Source: Rapana venosa
Lineage: Eukaryota; Mollusca; Gastropoda; Neogastropoda; Muricidae
Assembly (NCBI GenBank): GCA_028751875.1
Contig: CM054140.1
Coordinates: forward strand, 52,244,885 to 52,308,884
Reading direction: 5' to 3'
Length of the DNA: 64,000 nucleotides
Of the stretch, positions 33,233 to 43,190 are shown piece after piece. The translations under genes and the position numbers were made by a program. A model generated the notes under the pieces. It was not told where the DNA came from and made no database searches. It saw only the letters and a program-made list of their open reading frames with translations. Position 1 is the first letter of the stretch. Every line of letters begins with the position of its first letter.

Positions 33233-33315
33233 GTGAGTTCTGAAAAGCTGGTGGCCAGAGAAGAGGAAGCCCCCTTCATGCCGAAGGAGTTCTGCACCAC
33301 TTGTTCCAACGGCAC
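33233..33315 (-). CDS. TFCP2: TFCP2 exon 10
   Basis: An 83-bp exon encoding VPLEQVVQNSFGMKGASSSL then ATSFSEL and two bases of a Thr codon. It sits where vertebrate UBP1 has its optional linker exon after ILTE. Sequence similarity is weak. Support is position, GT-AG ends (ATTGACAG / GTGAGT), and phases that fit exons 9 and 11. The donor lies only about 7 bases from the end of a tandem SINE-tail array. Confidence 0.8.
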
Positions 33316-33382
33316 CTGTCAATCACACCACTCCTTTACACACCGGCAATGATATCAACCTCTTTTATCCAAAACATTTTCA

Positions 33383-33590
33383 AAAGATTTCTCTGCGTGA
33401 AATTCGGGCTGCTCTCCCGGGGAGAGCGCGTCGCCACAAGAGCAGCGCCACCCTTTTTTTTTGTTTTTTGTTTTGTCTGCAACTGCATTTGTTTCCCTAT
33501 AAGAGTGGCTTTTTTCTAAGAATTTTGCCATGGACAACTCCCTTGTTGCTGAGGGTTCTTTTACATGCGCTGAATAATTTTGTGTAACAC

Positions 33591-33624
<34 letters not shown>

Positions 33625-33766
33625 TAGCGCCCAGACCACCACTCATGGTCTAATGGATGAGGGAAAATTTTGGGGGCCCAAACGGGATTCGAACCACCGC
33701 ACACTTCCGACCCGGACTTTTCGCTTTCTAGACAGGCGCGTTACCTCTAGACCACCGATCCACCCA
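33383..33766 (-). mobile_element. SINE-C, full length
   Basis: Minus orientation. Head at the right: GATTCGAACCACCGCACAC and CGCGTTACCTCTAGACCACC. Body as elsewhere. Confidence 0.88.
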
Positions 33767-33775
33767 CAGTCAGAA

Positions 33776-34130
33776 TACAGCTGGAAGGTGGCAGGATGGT
33801 TAAGACGTTCGCCTGCCAACAAGTAAACCCGTGAGGTTCTGGGTTCGATCCCCAGCCTCGCCCTTTCTTCCCAGTTTGACAAAAAAAAAATCTAACTGAA
33901 TGTCAAAGTCCTTCGGATGAGACCATAAACAGAGGCCCCGTGTGCGAACACATGCAGAACATCTTGCGCATGCGTTTAATGCTGTTCCGCTTTTCGTAAG
34001 AGTAGGCCATTGTGTGCCGGTGGGAACAGATGACACAATTTACAAAACCGTATACACACGGGGACTGGATGTAAAATAAAATAAAAAGCACCTAAGTGCT
34101 TATTCCATTATCCTCGATATAAAATAATTT
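33776..34130 (+). mobile_element. SINE-B, head type 2, full length
   Basis: Head GGAAGGTGGCAGGATGGTTA, CGCCTGCCAACAAGTAAACC, B-box GGGTTCGATCCC, then CCTCGCCCTTTCTTCCCAG and the common body and tail. Confidence 0.88.
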
Positions 34131-34149
34131 TAAAAAATAAAAATATAAA

Positions 34150-34290
34150 TGTTTCATTTATCAGACAGCATCCCTGAAGTCGGAATGCGGCTACCTTAAT
34201 GGTGGGGTAAAAACAGTCGCGTACGCAAAATCTCACCATTGGTGAAAACCCTCGGAGCTCTAGCCGAGGCACGCAAAATAAATCCAACAC
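34150..34290 (+). repeat. Element F copy
   Basis: CATCCCTGAAGTCGGAATGC, AATCTCACCATTGGTGAA and the hairpin CCTCGGAGCTCTAGCCGAGG. Confidence 0.8.
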
Positions 34291-34439
34291 AAATAACACC
34301 TCCCCCCCCCCCGCCCCCCCCCCAAAGCGGTTTTAATCAGTTCTGTACAATGCACATCTCACCCACCTACAGGGATAAATCAAAACAAAAAATTAAAAAA
34401 CTAGCCACAAAAAGGAAAAAAAATTCTGGATGTCCTAAT

Positions 34440-34640
34440 ATTGAATCAGACATGTATGTATGTTTGTCTGTTGTGTCCGACGATGACCTCCAAAAACAGC
34501 AGAGGAGGCAGCTGCTGTTTCAGAAACTGGGCAGAAATGTGATTATAGTGGAGATCTGCCTTGCCCTCCACAGTACATCCCCACTCTCTCGGCCAAGTGG
34601 GCATAAGGACAGTCAGCGTTGGAGATGTTCTCCAACAAAG
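34440..34640 (-). repeat. Element H, inverted copy
   Basis: GTTTGTCTGTTGTGTCCGAC, AACAGCAGAGGAGGCAGCTG, CTTGCCCTCCACAGTACATC and GGCCAAGTGGGCATAAGGAC, the complement of 53990-54262. Confidence 0.82.
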
Positions 34641-34763
34641 CATGAGTAAAAGGAAAATCCTAATTTCTCTTTTCATTCTACAGAATATGCGAAAACATTT
34701 CCAAAATCCAAACTATGGCAATCAGGTGTTAATGGCAAGAAATCAAACTTTATACACTGAGTG

Positions 34764-34924
34764 GGGGGGGCAGAATAGCCTAGTGGTCATACCATTGCAT
34801 TTGCGATATGATGGCCTGGGTTCGAACTCAGGTTCAAGCCACCACCAAAACGCCTATTCACACTCCCCTTAAAGTCCTTTGGAGGAGACTATAGACCAAG
34901 GCCTTATGTGCGAATACACTCAGA
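34764..34924 (+). mobile_element. SINE-B 5' part
   Basis: Head AATAGCCTAGTGGTCATACC, B-box GGGTTCGAACTC, body to TGTGCGAATACACTCAGAA. Cut off where the next SINE-B begins at 34925. Confidence 0.75.
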
Positions 34925-35285
34925 AGGGGGGGAACGGGATAGCCTAGTGGTTAGAACATTGCGCTGGCAATCTGATGACCCGGGTTCAATTCCCGTTCAA
35001 GGGTATATTTTCCCCTGGAGTTAACATCAGTGCAGACTCCTCTCTCCCCAAAAAGTCTTTCGGATGAGACTATATACCGAGGCCCCGTGTGCGAACACAC
35101 GCAGAACATCTTGCGCACACGTTAAATCCTGTTCCGCTTTTCGTAAGAGTAGGCCATTGTGTGCCGGTGGGAACAGGTGACAGATATTACAAAACCGCAT
35201 ACACACGGGGACTGGATGTAAAAAAAAAGCAGCACAAAAGTGCTTATTCCATTATCCTCGATATAAAAGAATAAAATAAAAATAA
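34925..35285 (+). mobile_element. SINE-B, head type 1, full length
   Basis: GGGATAGCCTAGTGGTTAGA (A-box), GGGTTCAATTCCC (B-box), complete body, tail CTCGATATAAAAGAATAAAA. A third, decayed body fragment follows at 35310-35390. Confidence 0.9.
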
Positions 35286-35489
35286 CAAGATAAATAAAAA
35301 GAAATTCTTGTGTACACATTAAAACCCATTCTGCCTTTCGGAAAGAGTAGGTCACTCCTGCCAACAAGAATGGATGCGAAAAAATACTAAAAACCTGCCT
35401 CCACCAAAAAAAAACCAACCCCCAACAACACCCGCATACGCACTGACGTTGTGTTTTATGTGATATGATATGATATATTCATATGATAT

Positions 35490-35615
35490 ATTTATATATA
35501 TATATACATCATCCCTGAAGTCAGAATGCAGCTGCCTTAATGGGGGGGGGAGGAATGGTCACGTACGCAAAAATCTCACCAGTTCTGGAGCTCTAGCTAA
35601 GAACAACACAAAAAA
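35490..35615 (+). repeat. Element F copy
   Basis: CATCCCTGAAGTCAGAATGC and AATCTCACCAGTTCTGGAGC. Followed by an 18-base C-run. Confidence 0.72.
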
Positions 35616-35832
35616 CCCAACCAACTAACCCCCCCCCCCCCCCCCCTCGATATACGATATACACTGAACACATCAAAAAACATGCAAGCATACTAAACCA
35701 TCAGACAGAGCTTCTGGTCCATACAAAGATCTGCTTTGACATCAGTTCAGTGAAGAAAACTACACACGTTGGGCCCCCATTACAAGATCCAACGTCCTCG
35801 TAAATTTTTTAAAATAAAAGTGTTATTCTTTA

Positions 35833-35903
35833 AGAGCGCTTTGATTTGATGCTTTACAAGATTCAGCGCTATATCAATTCCATACATTATTATTATTATT
35901 ATA
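35833..35903 (+). repeat. Tail D, solitary
   Basis: GAGCGCTTTGATTTGATGC, AGATTCAGCGCTATATCAAT, (ATT)n. Confidence 0.8.
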
Positions 35904-36037
35904 CTGTTGAGGGAGAAAATGATGGGATTGGCAGAAAAAAAAGAAGAAGACGACAATTTGCCCAAAACAAAACCACAGCTTTTTCTTTTTAACAAAATAA
36001 AAAGGACACGACGTACAACTCGTTTGACAAAACTTAC

Positions 36038-36079
36038 TTCTGTTAACACTGTGCATTCATACGATGGCTGGTACTTTTC
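36038..36079 (-). CDS. TFCP2: TFCP2 exon 9
   Basis: A 42-bp micro-exon encoding EKYQPSYECTVLTE. It matches EKYQPSYETTILTE in human TFCP2. Acceptor CTGTTGCAG, donor GTAAGT, phase 0 at both ends. Skipping it would keep the frame. Confidence 0.95.
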
Positions 36080-36180
36080 CTGCAACAGAATACAAAAAAA
36101 TTCTTTAAAAAAAAAAATTAACTGACCTTTGGATAACTTTCATATATATGTTTTCAAACACATCATTTATAGTACTTCCA

Positions 36181-36312
36181 GCTAGCAAAACCTGGGCTGC
36201 CTGTATTGATCTTAGAGAAAGGGGCATAAATATGGAGGAAGCTCAAAACACAGAGAGATGGAGAAGGCTCATCAATGTCAAACCTCCCCTGGGAGAAACA
36301 TGACCAAAAAAA
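36181..36312 (+). mobile_element. LINE2 3' fragment
   Basis: TAGCAAAACCTGGGCTGCC to GGGAGAAACATGACC, with an A-rich tail. Similar to 16135-16262. Confidence 0.85.
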
Positions 36313-36429
36313 AAGGAAGAAGACAGCTGCCATTTATGTACAACTGTCATCATGAATACATACATACAGGAGACAAAAATGTGAAAAAAACCCAAGAACA
36401 ATGTTTTTTTCATACAAACGGTACAACAT

Positions 36430-36718
36430 GGGGACGGGATAGCTCAGTGGTTGGAGCACTCGCTTTCCCCCAGCCAAGGTTAAGCAGCGTCGAGCGTGGT
36501 TACCAGTTGGATGGGTGACCGTTTGTGCACCTTGGCTTCAGTACAGTTCCCCCAGTTCACCCAGCTGTAAATGGGTACCTGCCCTCTTTAGGGTCAGGGA
36601 AGGTAAAGCAGCGAGGGAGAGGAGATGGGCGCCGCCCTCAATATGCTGGCCCTAGAGAAGTGAGGTCTCTGACGCCTCGCTCCCCTACGACATTATAGGT
36701 TATGGGACTCCTTTACCT
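36430..36718 (+). mobile_element. SINE-A, full length with target-site duplication
   Basis: 289 bp: tRNA-like head GGGACGGGATAGCTCAGTGG, 5S-like segment at 36478-36521 (GTTAAGCAGCGTCGAGCG, GTTGGATGGGTGACCG), body and CTTTAC tail. The 8-base TACAACAT flanks it at 36422-36429 and 36719-36726. Confidence 0.92.
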
Positions 36719-36784
36719 TACAACATACATGAATTACAATTGCATACATGTGCAAGTTTCGACCCACGCACAAAGCAGCGCAAA

Positions 36785-36960
36785 CACAGACACAGCTGTC
36801 AGTTCCTCCCCCCACTTTCAGCTCCTCTCCATCCCATCCCATCCCAGCCCAGCTGGTGCTAATAATTATAGCAGGAACTGACCACATTTGGACAAGGTAT
36901 AAGGAATGGCGTACACTAAATTTAGTACTCTCGACTGAGGGATGATGGATAAGCGCGCTG
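36785..36960 (+). repeat. Dispersed repeat I
   Basis: ACAGCTGTCAGTTCCTCCCC, CAGCTGGTGCTAATAATTAT and GCAGGAACTGACCACA, as at 14860. Confidence 0.7.
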
Positions 36961-37084
36961 TGACAGCAATAAAGAAAATAAATACTCTAAAGAGAAACAA
37001 GGCTCATGACACAGCAATGAATGCAAGTCAATATATCGCAGCAGCAGTAACAAAATAGACTGTATTATCACCCATTGTTTGCTT

Positions 37085-37376
37085 CTTTGCATTTGCAGGA
37101 AGGAACACGCAAACGCATGTGCACAGATATTGACACAAACATCTTAACACATTGTGCAAGCACATTTGCGCAGATATTGACACAAACCTGTTTACAAACA
37201 CAATGTGTAATAAGTACATGCACACAGATACAAACATCTTAACACACACAATGTGCAAGCACATGTGCACACACACATTGACACACATTAACACAAACAA
37301 AATGCAAGCTCAGACAAAGACAAACCAACATCTTAAACACATACAATGTGCAAGCGCAAGGGCACAGACGTCTTAA
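37085..37376. repeat. Minisatellite with TTAACACAATGTGCAAGCAC units, left part
   Basis: Irregular ~50-bp units (ACAAACATCTTAACACACAC, AATGTGCAAGCACATGTGCA). It resumes at 38833-38935, so the piggyBac-like element has split it. Confidence 0.85.
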
Positions 37377-38832
37377 CCCTCTTGTTGTTGGATTCTACAG
37401 AGCTAAACTGCCTGTAGATTTTGAATTCTTTGCAGGTTTTCTACCCCCAACTGACTTACTTTACTCTTAAGACAATTGTGTGTGTGCATGACAAGCTATC
37501 AAACTGAAATTTTGTCACAAGCTAGGTATGTCTTTGTACTTGCATTTAGGCGCAATTTTATGTGTCTGGTCACCAGATGTCTTGTCATTGTCACCTTATT
37601 TGTCACCAATTACAGGTAAAAGTATGGTATATATGATAAAACAGCAAGTCCTGCATGGATTTGACAATAGTTCATGCATGTTAGTGTCGAATAAGGAAGT
37701 GATACCCAGCTGATGTGTTTACTAATAGTTATGTGCAATAGGGCTTCAATGATGTGTCACACAATGTCCCCATAGCACCTGTTGTTTTATGGTATGTCTC
37801 GAGGAGACAGAAGTTTTGTTTAACTATTTTTTCTTTTGAAAACCAGTCATATTCAATCAACATGCGACCTTTATACTGCAGTTCATATCTGCGTGTGCTA
37901 CCACATGTTTGTTAAGTGTACAGAAGTGTATTATTGTACATGACTGTCACACTGTCACCAGTGTCACAGCACAGGTGTGACAAATTCGAAACAACACAGA
38001 ACTTCTGTAACCCTACAAAAGTTTAATGTTGGTAGTCTCTAAAGTAGTCGTAGTGGTGGCACAGGGTCACATCACATCACAAAAAGCACAAATTATAGAT
38101 GTGTGGGGGTTGTACCCATTGCTGTCACCTGTCGTACCTTGGCAAACCAGAGACCTATTTTATTTTCCTTCTTACTATTTTCGTTATCGGCATATCTGTT
38201 CGTTTCTGCCATTGCAGTTTCAAAGCAAAAGTGTGGTAATAATGAGAAAACAGTCAAAAGGCATCACGCTTTCAGGCGTCTATGCCGCGGACCCGGTCAG
38301 GAGGTCAAATTTCTCCACAGTCGTGTGTGTAGCACAGGTCAGGAATGTGCTGTGTAGAATGTTATTTTCTGGCTCACTCTTCTCCCTAACTGCAGCATTT
38401 CCGTCCTCCTCTTCCTGGTAAGTGTTTAATATCGGATTCACTTAACCATTCTCGTTCAAATGTTTCTACTTCCAAGACAATAACATTCAATTAATCGTCT
38501 CACTAATCAGATGAGTCGTCTGCTTCCAAAGAAAACGCCATCTTTTTCCGCCACGCTGCAACCATTGAAAAGCGTTCCGTTGCTGGCTGTTATTTCTTCC
38601 TTCCCTCCCCACTACATGCATGTTAACGGTCTAAATTTATCACTGGCACCCTCTGACACCCTCCCTGCATCGTCCCACCAATTTTCAGACACATAGTGTG
38701 AAAACCACGAGATCTGTGTGTGATGGAAAAGTACTGCCCACATGGGCAGCACCAACTGTCGGCTGCTGTCGTATTGGAATCTAGCGGCAGCCTCCGTTAC
38801 TGTCGGCTGCGGCCGGATCGGGGACAAGAGGG
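37377..38832. mobile_element. piggyBac-like non-autonomous element, 1456 bp
   Basis: Bounded by TTAA at 37373-37376 and 38833-38836. Both ends begin CCCTCTTGT, a perfect 9-base terminal inverted repeat. The interior is single-copy in this window and has no transposase-like ORF (longest about 130 codons). TTAA duplication and a CCC terminus are hallmarks of the piggyBac superfamily. It lies in the intron between TFCP2 exons 9 and 8. Confidence 0.8.
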
Positions 38833-38935
38833 TTAACACAATGTGTAAGTACACGTACACAGACATTGACACAAACCTCTGAACATACACAATGTGCAAA
38901 CACATGTGAACACACATACTAACAAAAACCTTTTA
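38833..38935. repeat. Minisatellite, right part
   Basis: ACACAATGTGTAAGTACACG, CACAATGTGCAAACACATG; a continuation of 37085-37376. Confidence 0.8.
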
Positions 38936-39086
38936 ATGTGTGAGCACACACAAACACTGCTAGTGCACTGATGGGTTTTATGGCAATACACGAGTCATGA
39001 GCGCACACACACGTGCGCATGCACACACACACCACACACGCACATGTGTGTGCACATACACACACAATCACACACACCACTCTTAC

Positions 39087-39155
39087 CTTTTCTGCTTCAG
39101 ATCTTTTTTCCATCTTTTCCCTGTCTGTTTTATGTTTTCTGTCTGCACCTTTGGG
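39087..39155 (-). CDS. TFCP2: TFCP2 exon 8
   Basis: A 69-bp exon encoding PKGADRKHKTDREKMEKRSE then AEK. The PKGADRK.KTDREKMEKR sequence is virtually identical across the family and forms the basic end of the CP2 domain. Acceptor TTTGCAG, donor GTAAGA, both phase 0. Confidence 0.97.
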
Positions 39156-39329
39156 CTGCAAACAAAAAGTAAAATTAAAAAACTAACATATATATATATA
39201 TAACATACACACACACAAACAGAAGAGCGTGAAAGAGAGAGAGAGAGAGAGCATATAAAAGAAAGAAAACCCCTCACATTAAAACTGCATGACTGACTTA
39301 CAATTCATCATGTAAAACAGATGTGTGAG

Positions 39330-39332
<3 letters not shown>

Positions 39333-39370
<38 letters not shown>

Positions 39371-40350
39371 ATGTGCGTGCCGAGGGATAGAGAGAGAAGG
39401 AGACAGGGGGGGGGGGGGGGGGAGGAGAAGGGAAAAAGGGGGAGGAGACAGGGGGGAGAGAGGAGGGATAGGGGGAGGGAGAGGGGGAGAGAGGGAGCAG
39501 GGGAGAGACAGACAGACAGACACACGCTCTCTCTCTCTCTCAAACACTCACTCTCTCTCGCACACACACACACTCTCTCTCTCTCACTCACACACACACA
39601 CTCTCTCTCTCTCACTCGCACGCTCTCTCTCTCCACACACTCTCTCTCTCTCACACACACACACCTCTCTCTCTCACACACACACTCTCTTCACACACAC
39701 ACGCTCTCTCTTCTCACTCTCTCAAACACACACGCTCTCTCTCACACACACACACTCTCTCTTCTCACACACACATGCACTCACACACACACTCTCTCTC
39801 ACACACACATGCACTCACACACACACACACACTCTCTCTCTCACACACACACGTTCTCTCTCCCTCTCTCACACACACTCTCTCTTTCTCACACACACAT
39901 TAACACACACGCTCCCTCTCTCTCTCATACACACACACTCTCTCTCTCTCACATACTCACTCTCTCAAGCACACACACACACACTCTCTCTCTCTCACAC
40001 ACACACACTCTCTCACACACACTCACTCACACACACACGCTCTCTCTCACCTCTCTCACACACACACTCTCGCTCTCTCTCACACACTCACACACACTCT
40101 CACACATACACGCTCTCTCTCTCTCACACACACACATGTTCTCTCTCTCTCTCTCACACACACACCCTCACACACTCTCTCACACACACACTCTCTCTCA
40201 CACACACTCTCTCTCACACACACACACTCATTCACACACACCCCTCTCTCTCACACACACACACCCTCTCACTCTCACACACACCCTCTCTCTCTCTTAC
40301 ACACACAACAACCAACACACAAAAAACCCCAACCCCGCACACACACACAC
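39333..40350. repeat. (GT)n, G/A-rich and CT/CA compound satellite
   Basis: (GT)n at 39333-39370, GGA-rich at 39400-39520, then about 800 bases of alternating (CT)n and (CA)n to the exon 7 donor. The 451-codon plus-strand frame is a satellite translation in its first 350 codons; its end overlaps exon 7 on the wrong strand. Confidence 0.95.
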
Positions 40351-40361
40351 CCCCCTCAAAC

Positions 40362-40508
40362 CTTAAAGACTTTGATCTGGCAAGAGGCGGCGTGGAGCAG
40401 TTTCCCTTCCCCGTCGTTGTGGGAATACGTCTCGATCTGGATGCGAAACGGAACGCCTTTCTCCCCGCCATGTTTCTTGGCCGTAAACTCCGTACTGATG
40501 GCGTGAAC
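40362..40508 (-). CDS. TFCP2: TFCP2 exon 7
   Basis: A 147-bp exon (49 codons) holding the most conserved CP2 stretch: [28 protein letters not shown], then [11 protein letters not shown]. The [11 protein letters not shown] motif is a family signature involved in DNA binding. Donor is the weak GTTTGA, followed at once by GGGGGG on the sense strand. Acceptor is GTGAATGCAG with a poor pyrimidine tract. Confidence 0.96.
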
Positions 40509-40539
40509 CTGCATTCACCAACAGAGGAGAGAGAGGGGG

Positions 40540-41250
40540 ATGGGATAGCCTGGTTGGTTAGAGCGTTGCGTATCGCGTTCGTTTCTTCGTCGAATGCTCA
40601 GACAGCAACTATTTTGTTGTCTGTTATATATGAGCGAAAATGCGTCACGCTGCCAGTTAAGCGCCTGACAAGTTAGGCCCAGCGCATCCCGACTTTGGCG
40701 CAAGAGAGAATAGTTACCTTTTAAGTTCTTTCTGGGGAAAAAAAGGCAGGAGAATGGGTGACCAAGAAGGTAGAAAATAAGACAAGAAGGAGGTGACAGG
40801 AAGAAAAGGAACAAGGCAGAAACAAAGAGAGTGATAGAAAAGAGGACATTTCTAGCACAGAATTTCCAGAATGTGGGGATGCTATTTATGCTGATAGGCC
40901 CCCGGCATCCCCTCGGGGAGATCGCGTTCGTGATCTGCTGACCCTGGTTCGAATCCTGTTCTTTTCCTCCGGAGTTGATAGAACATCAGAGCAGACTCCA
41001 CTCCTCCCTAAAAGTTCTTCGGATGAGACTATAAACCGTGGCCCCGTGTGCGAACAGACGCATGTAGAACATCATCCTGCGCACCACATTAAACCCTGTT
41101 CCGCTTTTCGTAAGAGTAGGCCACTGTGTGTCGGTGGGAACAGATGACACAAATTTACAAAACCGCATACACACGGGGACTGGATGTAAAAAAAAAAAAA
41201 GCAAGCACACGAATGCTTATTCCACTATCCTCAAAATAAAAGAATTTTTA
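40540..41250 (+). mobile_element. SINE-B, head type 1, split by element G
   Basis: Head GATGGGATAGCCTGGTTGG at 40540-40582; the rest from 40921 (GATCTGCTGACCCTGGTTCG) through the body to 41250. Confidence 0.88.
40583..40920 (+). mobile_element. Element G, complete, 338 bp
   Basis: Inserted in the SINE-B head with a perfect 11-base duplication ATCGCGTTCGT (40572-40582 and 40921-40931). Contains AAGCGCCTGACAAGTTAGGC, CAGGAGAATGGGTGACCAAG and GAATTTCCAGAATGTGGGG. No ORF, no tRNA boxes and no clear terminal inverted repeats. Class unknown. Confidence 0.82.
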
Positions 41251-41309
41251 AAAAAAACAAAAAACCACAACAACAACGACAACAACAAAAACAAACTGTA
41301 CTAACAAAA

Positions 41310-41480
41310 TCAAGTCGAGGTGGTTCCGGAAGCTGGAATGCAGATGTCTACCTAAATGCTGGGAAAATACGGTTGCTTAAGCAAAAATCTTCCTGTTGGT
41401 GTCAACCTATCCTAATTTCGTTATCGTTATCGTTAACCTATCCTAGGTGCTCCAGCGGAAGAAAGTTTAAAAAAATTTTT
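41310..41480 (+). repeat. Element F copy, diverged
   Basis: GTTCCGGAAGCTGGAATGCA, AAAAATCTTCCTGTTGGTG, CTAGGTGCTCCAGCGGA. Confidence 0.6.
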
Positions 41481-41594
41481 TTTTTTTTTTTAAATGTCAT
41501 GTTAGATTACCTTTATTGCAAACCAAGCTGTACAGCCCACGAGAGGAGCTGGGAAAGGACTTGCCATGATTTTTTTCCTCTACATACACTTCAG

Positions 41595-41888
41595 GGGGAC
41601 GGGATAGCTCAGTGGTCGGAGCACTCGCTTTCCCCCAGCCAAAGTTAAGCAGCGTCGAGCGTGGTTACCAGTTGGATGGGTGACTGTTTGCGCGCCTTGG
41701 CTTCAGTACAGTTCCCCCAGTTCACCCAGCTGTAAATGGGTACCTGCCCGCTTTAGGGTCAGGGAAGGTAAAGCAGCGAGGGAGAGGAGATGGGCGCCGC
41801 CCTCAATATGCTGGCCCTAGAGAAGTGAGGTCTCTGACACCTCGCTCCCCTACGACCTTATAGGTTATGGGACTCCTTTACCTTCCTT
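41595..41888 (+). mobile_element. SINE-A, full length with perfect 10-base duplication
   Basis: 294 bp flanked by TACACTTCAG at 41585-41594 and 41889-41898. Head GGATAGCTCAGTGGTCGGAG; 5S-like segment at 41642-41684 (AAGTTAAGCAGCGTCGAGCG, GGTTACCAGTTGGATGGGTG). The best-preserved copy in the window, likely a recent insertion. Confidence 0.94.
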
Positions 41889-42047
41889 TACACTTCAGTA
41901 GTTTTCCATCTTAAAAAAAGCTGATTTTCAGAAGTTTTGCGACTTCTATCTTTCGTTTTTAACTTAACCTGTGCGTAGGTTGCTTTAAAACTCGTTGCTA
42001 AAGAGATGTATATACGTCCCTCTTTCTTTTTTTCTAGAGTGCGTATA

Positions 42048-42260
42048 CACACACACACAAGCATACACACACACACAAGCATACACACACACACAAGCAT
42101 ACACACACACACACATAGAAGCATACATGGAGTACTGTTTTAATTTGCACACACACGCACACACACACTGAAGAACATGTTGAGAACAAATTTACACAGA
42201 CACACACACACTCTCTCTCTCTCTCTCACACAAGACACACACACTCACTCTCTCTCTCAC
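42048..42260. repeat. (CA)n with CATACACACACACACAAG units and (CT)n
   Basis: Four 18-base units at 42048-42115, then CA and CT tracts. Confidence 0.9.
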
Positions 42261-42269
42261 ACACACACA

Positions 42270-42420
42270 ATCTTGCACACATGTTAAAACCCGTTCCACT
42301 TTTCGCTTGCCGGTGGAAACGGACGACAAAATTTACTAAACTGCATACACACAGGGACTGGATGGAAAAAAAACCACACGAGTGCTAATTCCATATAAAT
42401 CCTCGAAATATAAGATTAAA
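42270..42420 (+). mobile_element. SINE-B fragment
   Basis: TCTTGCACACATGTTAAAAC to GAAATATAAGATTAAAA. Internal deletion removes GTAAGAGTAGGCCATTGTG. Confidence 0.75.
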
Positions 42421-42538
42421 ATTTTTTTTAAATTAAATTAAAAAAAACACATACGCACACTCTCACTCACACACACTCACTCACACACACACACCTACAC
42501 ACACTCACAACCACACACACCCTGTAAAACAAACGCAC

Positions 42539-42645
42539 CTTGAAATATAAGCCAGTCTCTTTGGTAGGATCCCACACAAAGTCTGCCTGGTTAATTTTCG
42601 AAGGGTCCAGAATCACATCCACCACACCATAAGACAGAGGAATGT
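42539..42645 (-). CDS. TFCP2: TFCP2 exon 6
   Basis: A 107-bp exon: the split Asp then IPLSYGVVDVILDPSKINQA and DFVWDPTKETGLYFK. This aligns with DIPMSVGIID...NTVEFLWDPAKRTSVFIQV of human TFCP2. Acceptor TTTTCTTGCAG; donor GTGCGT, phase 0. Confidence 0.95.
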
Positions 42646-42837
42646 CTGCAAGAAAAGGTAAGTTGAAAATGTGAAATAAACTAATCAAACCACATAAAAA
42701 GTGTAAAAGATGGAACCAATACGCACAAAAAAAGGTCGCAGTAAATGATCTGAACTTACTAGCTAGTAAAAAAAATTTGTACGCTCTCTATTAAAATCAA
42801 TATTTATTTAACCATGCATATTCTTTTTTTTCTTTTC

Positions 42838-43190
42838 TTTTAATTCTTTTATACTCGAGGATAATGGAATAAGCACTTTTGCTTTTTTTTTTAACATCCA
42901 GTCCCTGTGTGTATGCGGTTTTGTAAATTTTGTCATCTGTTCCCACCGGCACACAATGGCCTACTCTTCCGAAAAGCGGAACAGGATTTGACGTGTGCGC
43001 AAGATGTTCTGCATGCGTTTGCACACGGGGCCTCGGTTTATAGTCTCATCCGAAGGACTTTAGACATTCAGTTTGATTTTTTTTAGTCAAACTGGTGAAG
43101 AAAGGCGAGGCTAGGAATCGAACCCAGAACCTCACGGTTTACTTGTTGGCAGGCGAACATCTTGACCATCCTGCCACCTTCCTTCCTGCC
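42838..43190 (-). mobile_element. SINE-B, head type 2, full length
   Basis: Minus orientation. Head at the right with GAAAGGCGAGGCTAGGAATC, GAACCTCACGGTTTACTTG and CATCTTGACCATCCTGCC. Confidence 0.88.

Noticed and set aside
34925..35010. Functional tRNA genes at the SINE heads
   Set aside because: A and B boxes are present, but no complete cloverleaf with acceptor stem and anticodon loop can be made, and the heads are always joined to SINE bodies.
39321..40676. Plus-strand frames of 451 and 343 codons (Leu/Ser/His/Thr)
   Set aside because: CT/CA satellite translation that runs into the antisense of TFCP2 exon 7.
41642..41684. A 5S rRNA gene or pseudogene
   Set aside because: Only the central control region is present, always inside SINE-A and never with the 5S ends.
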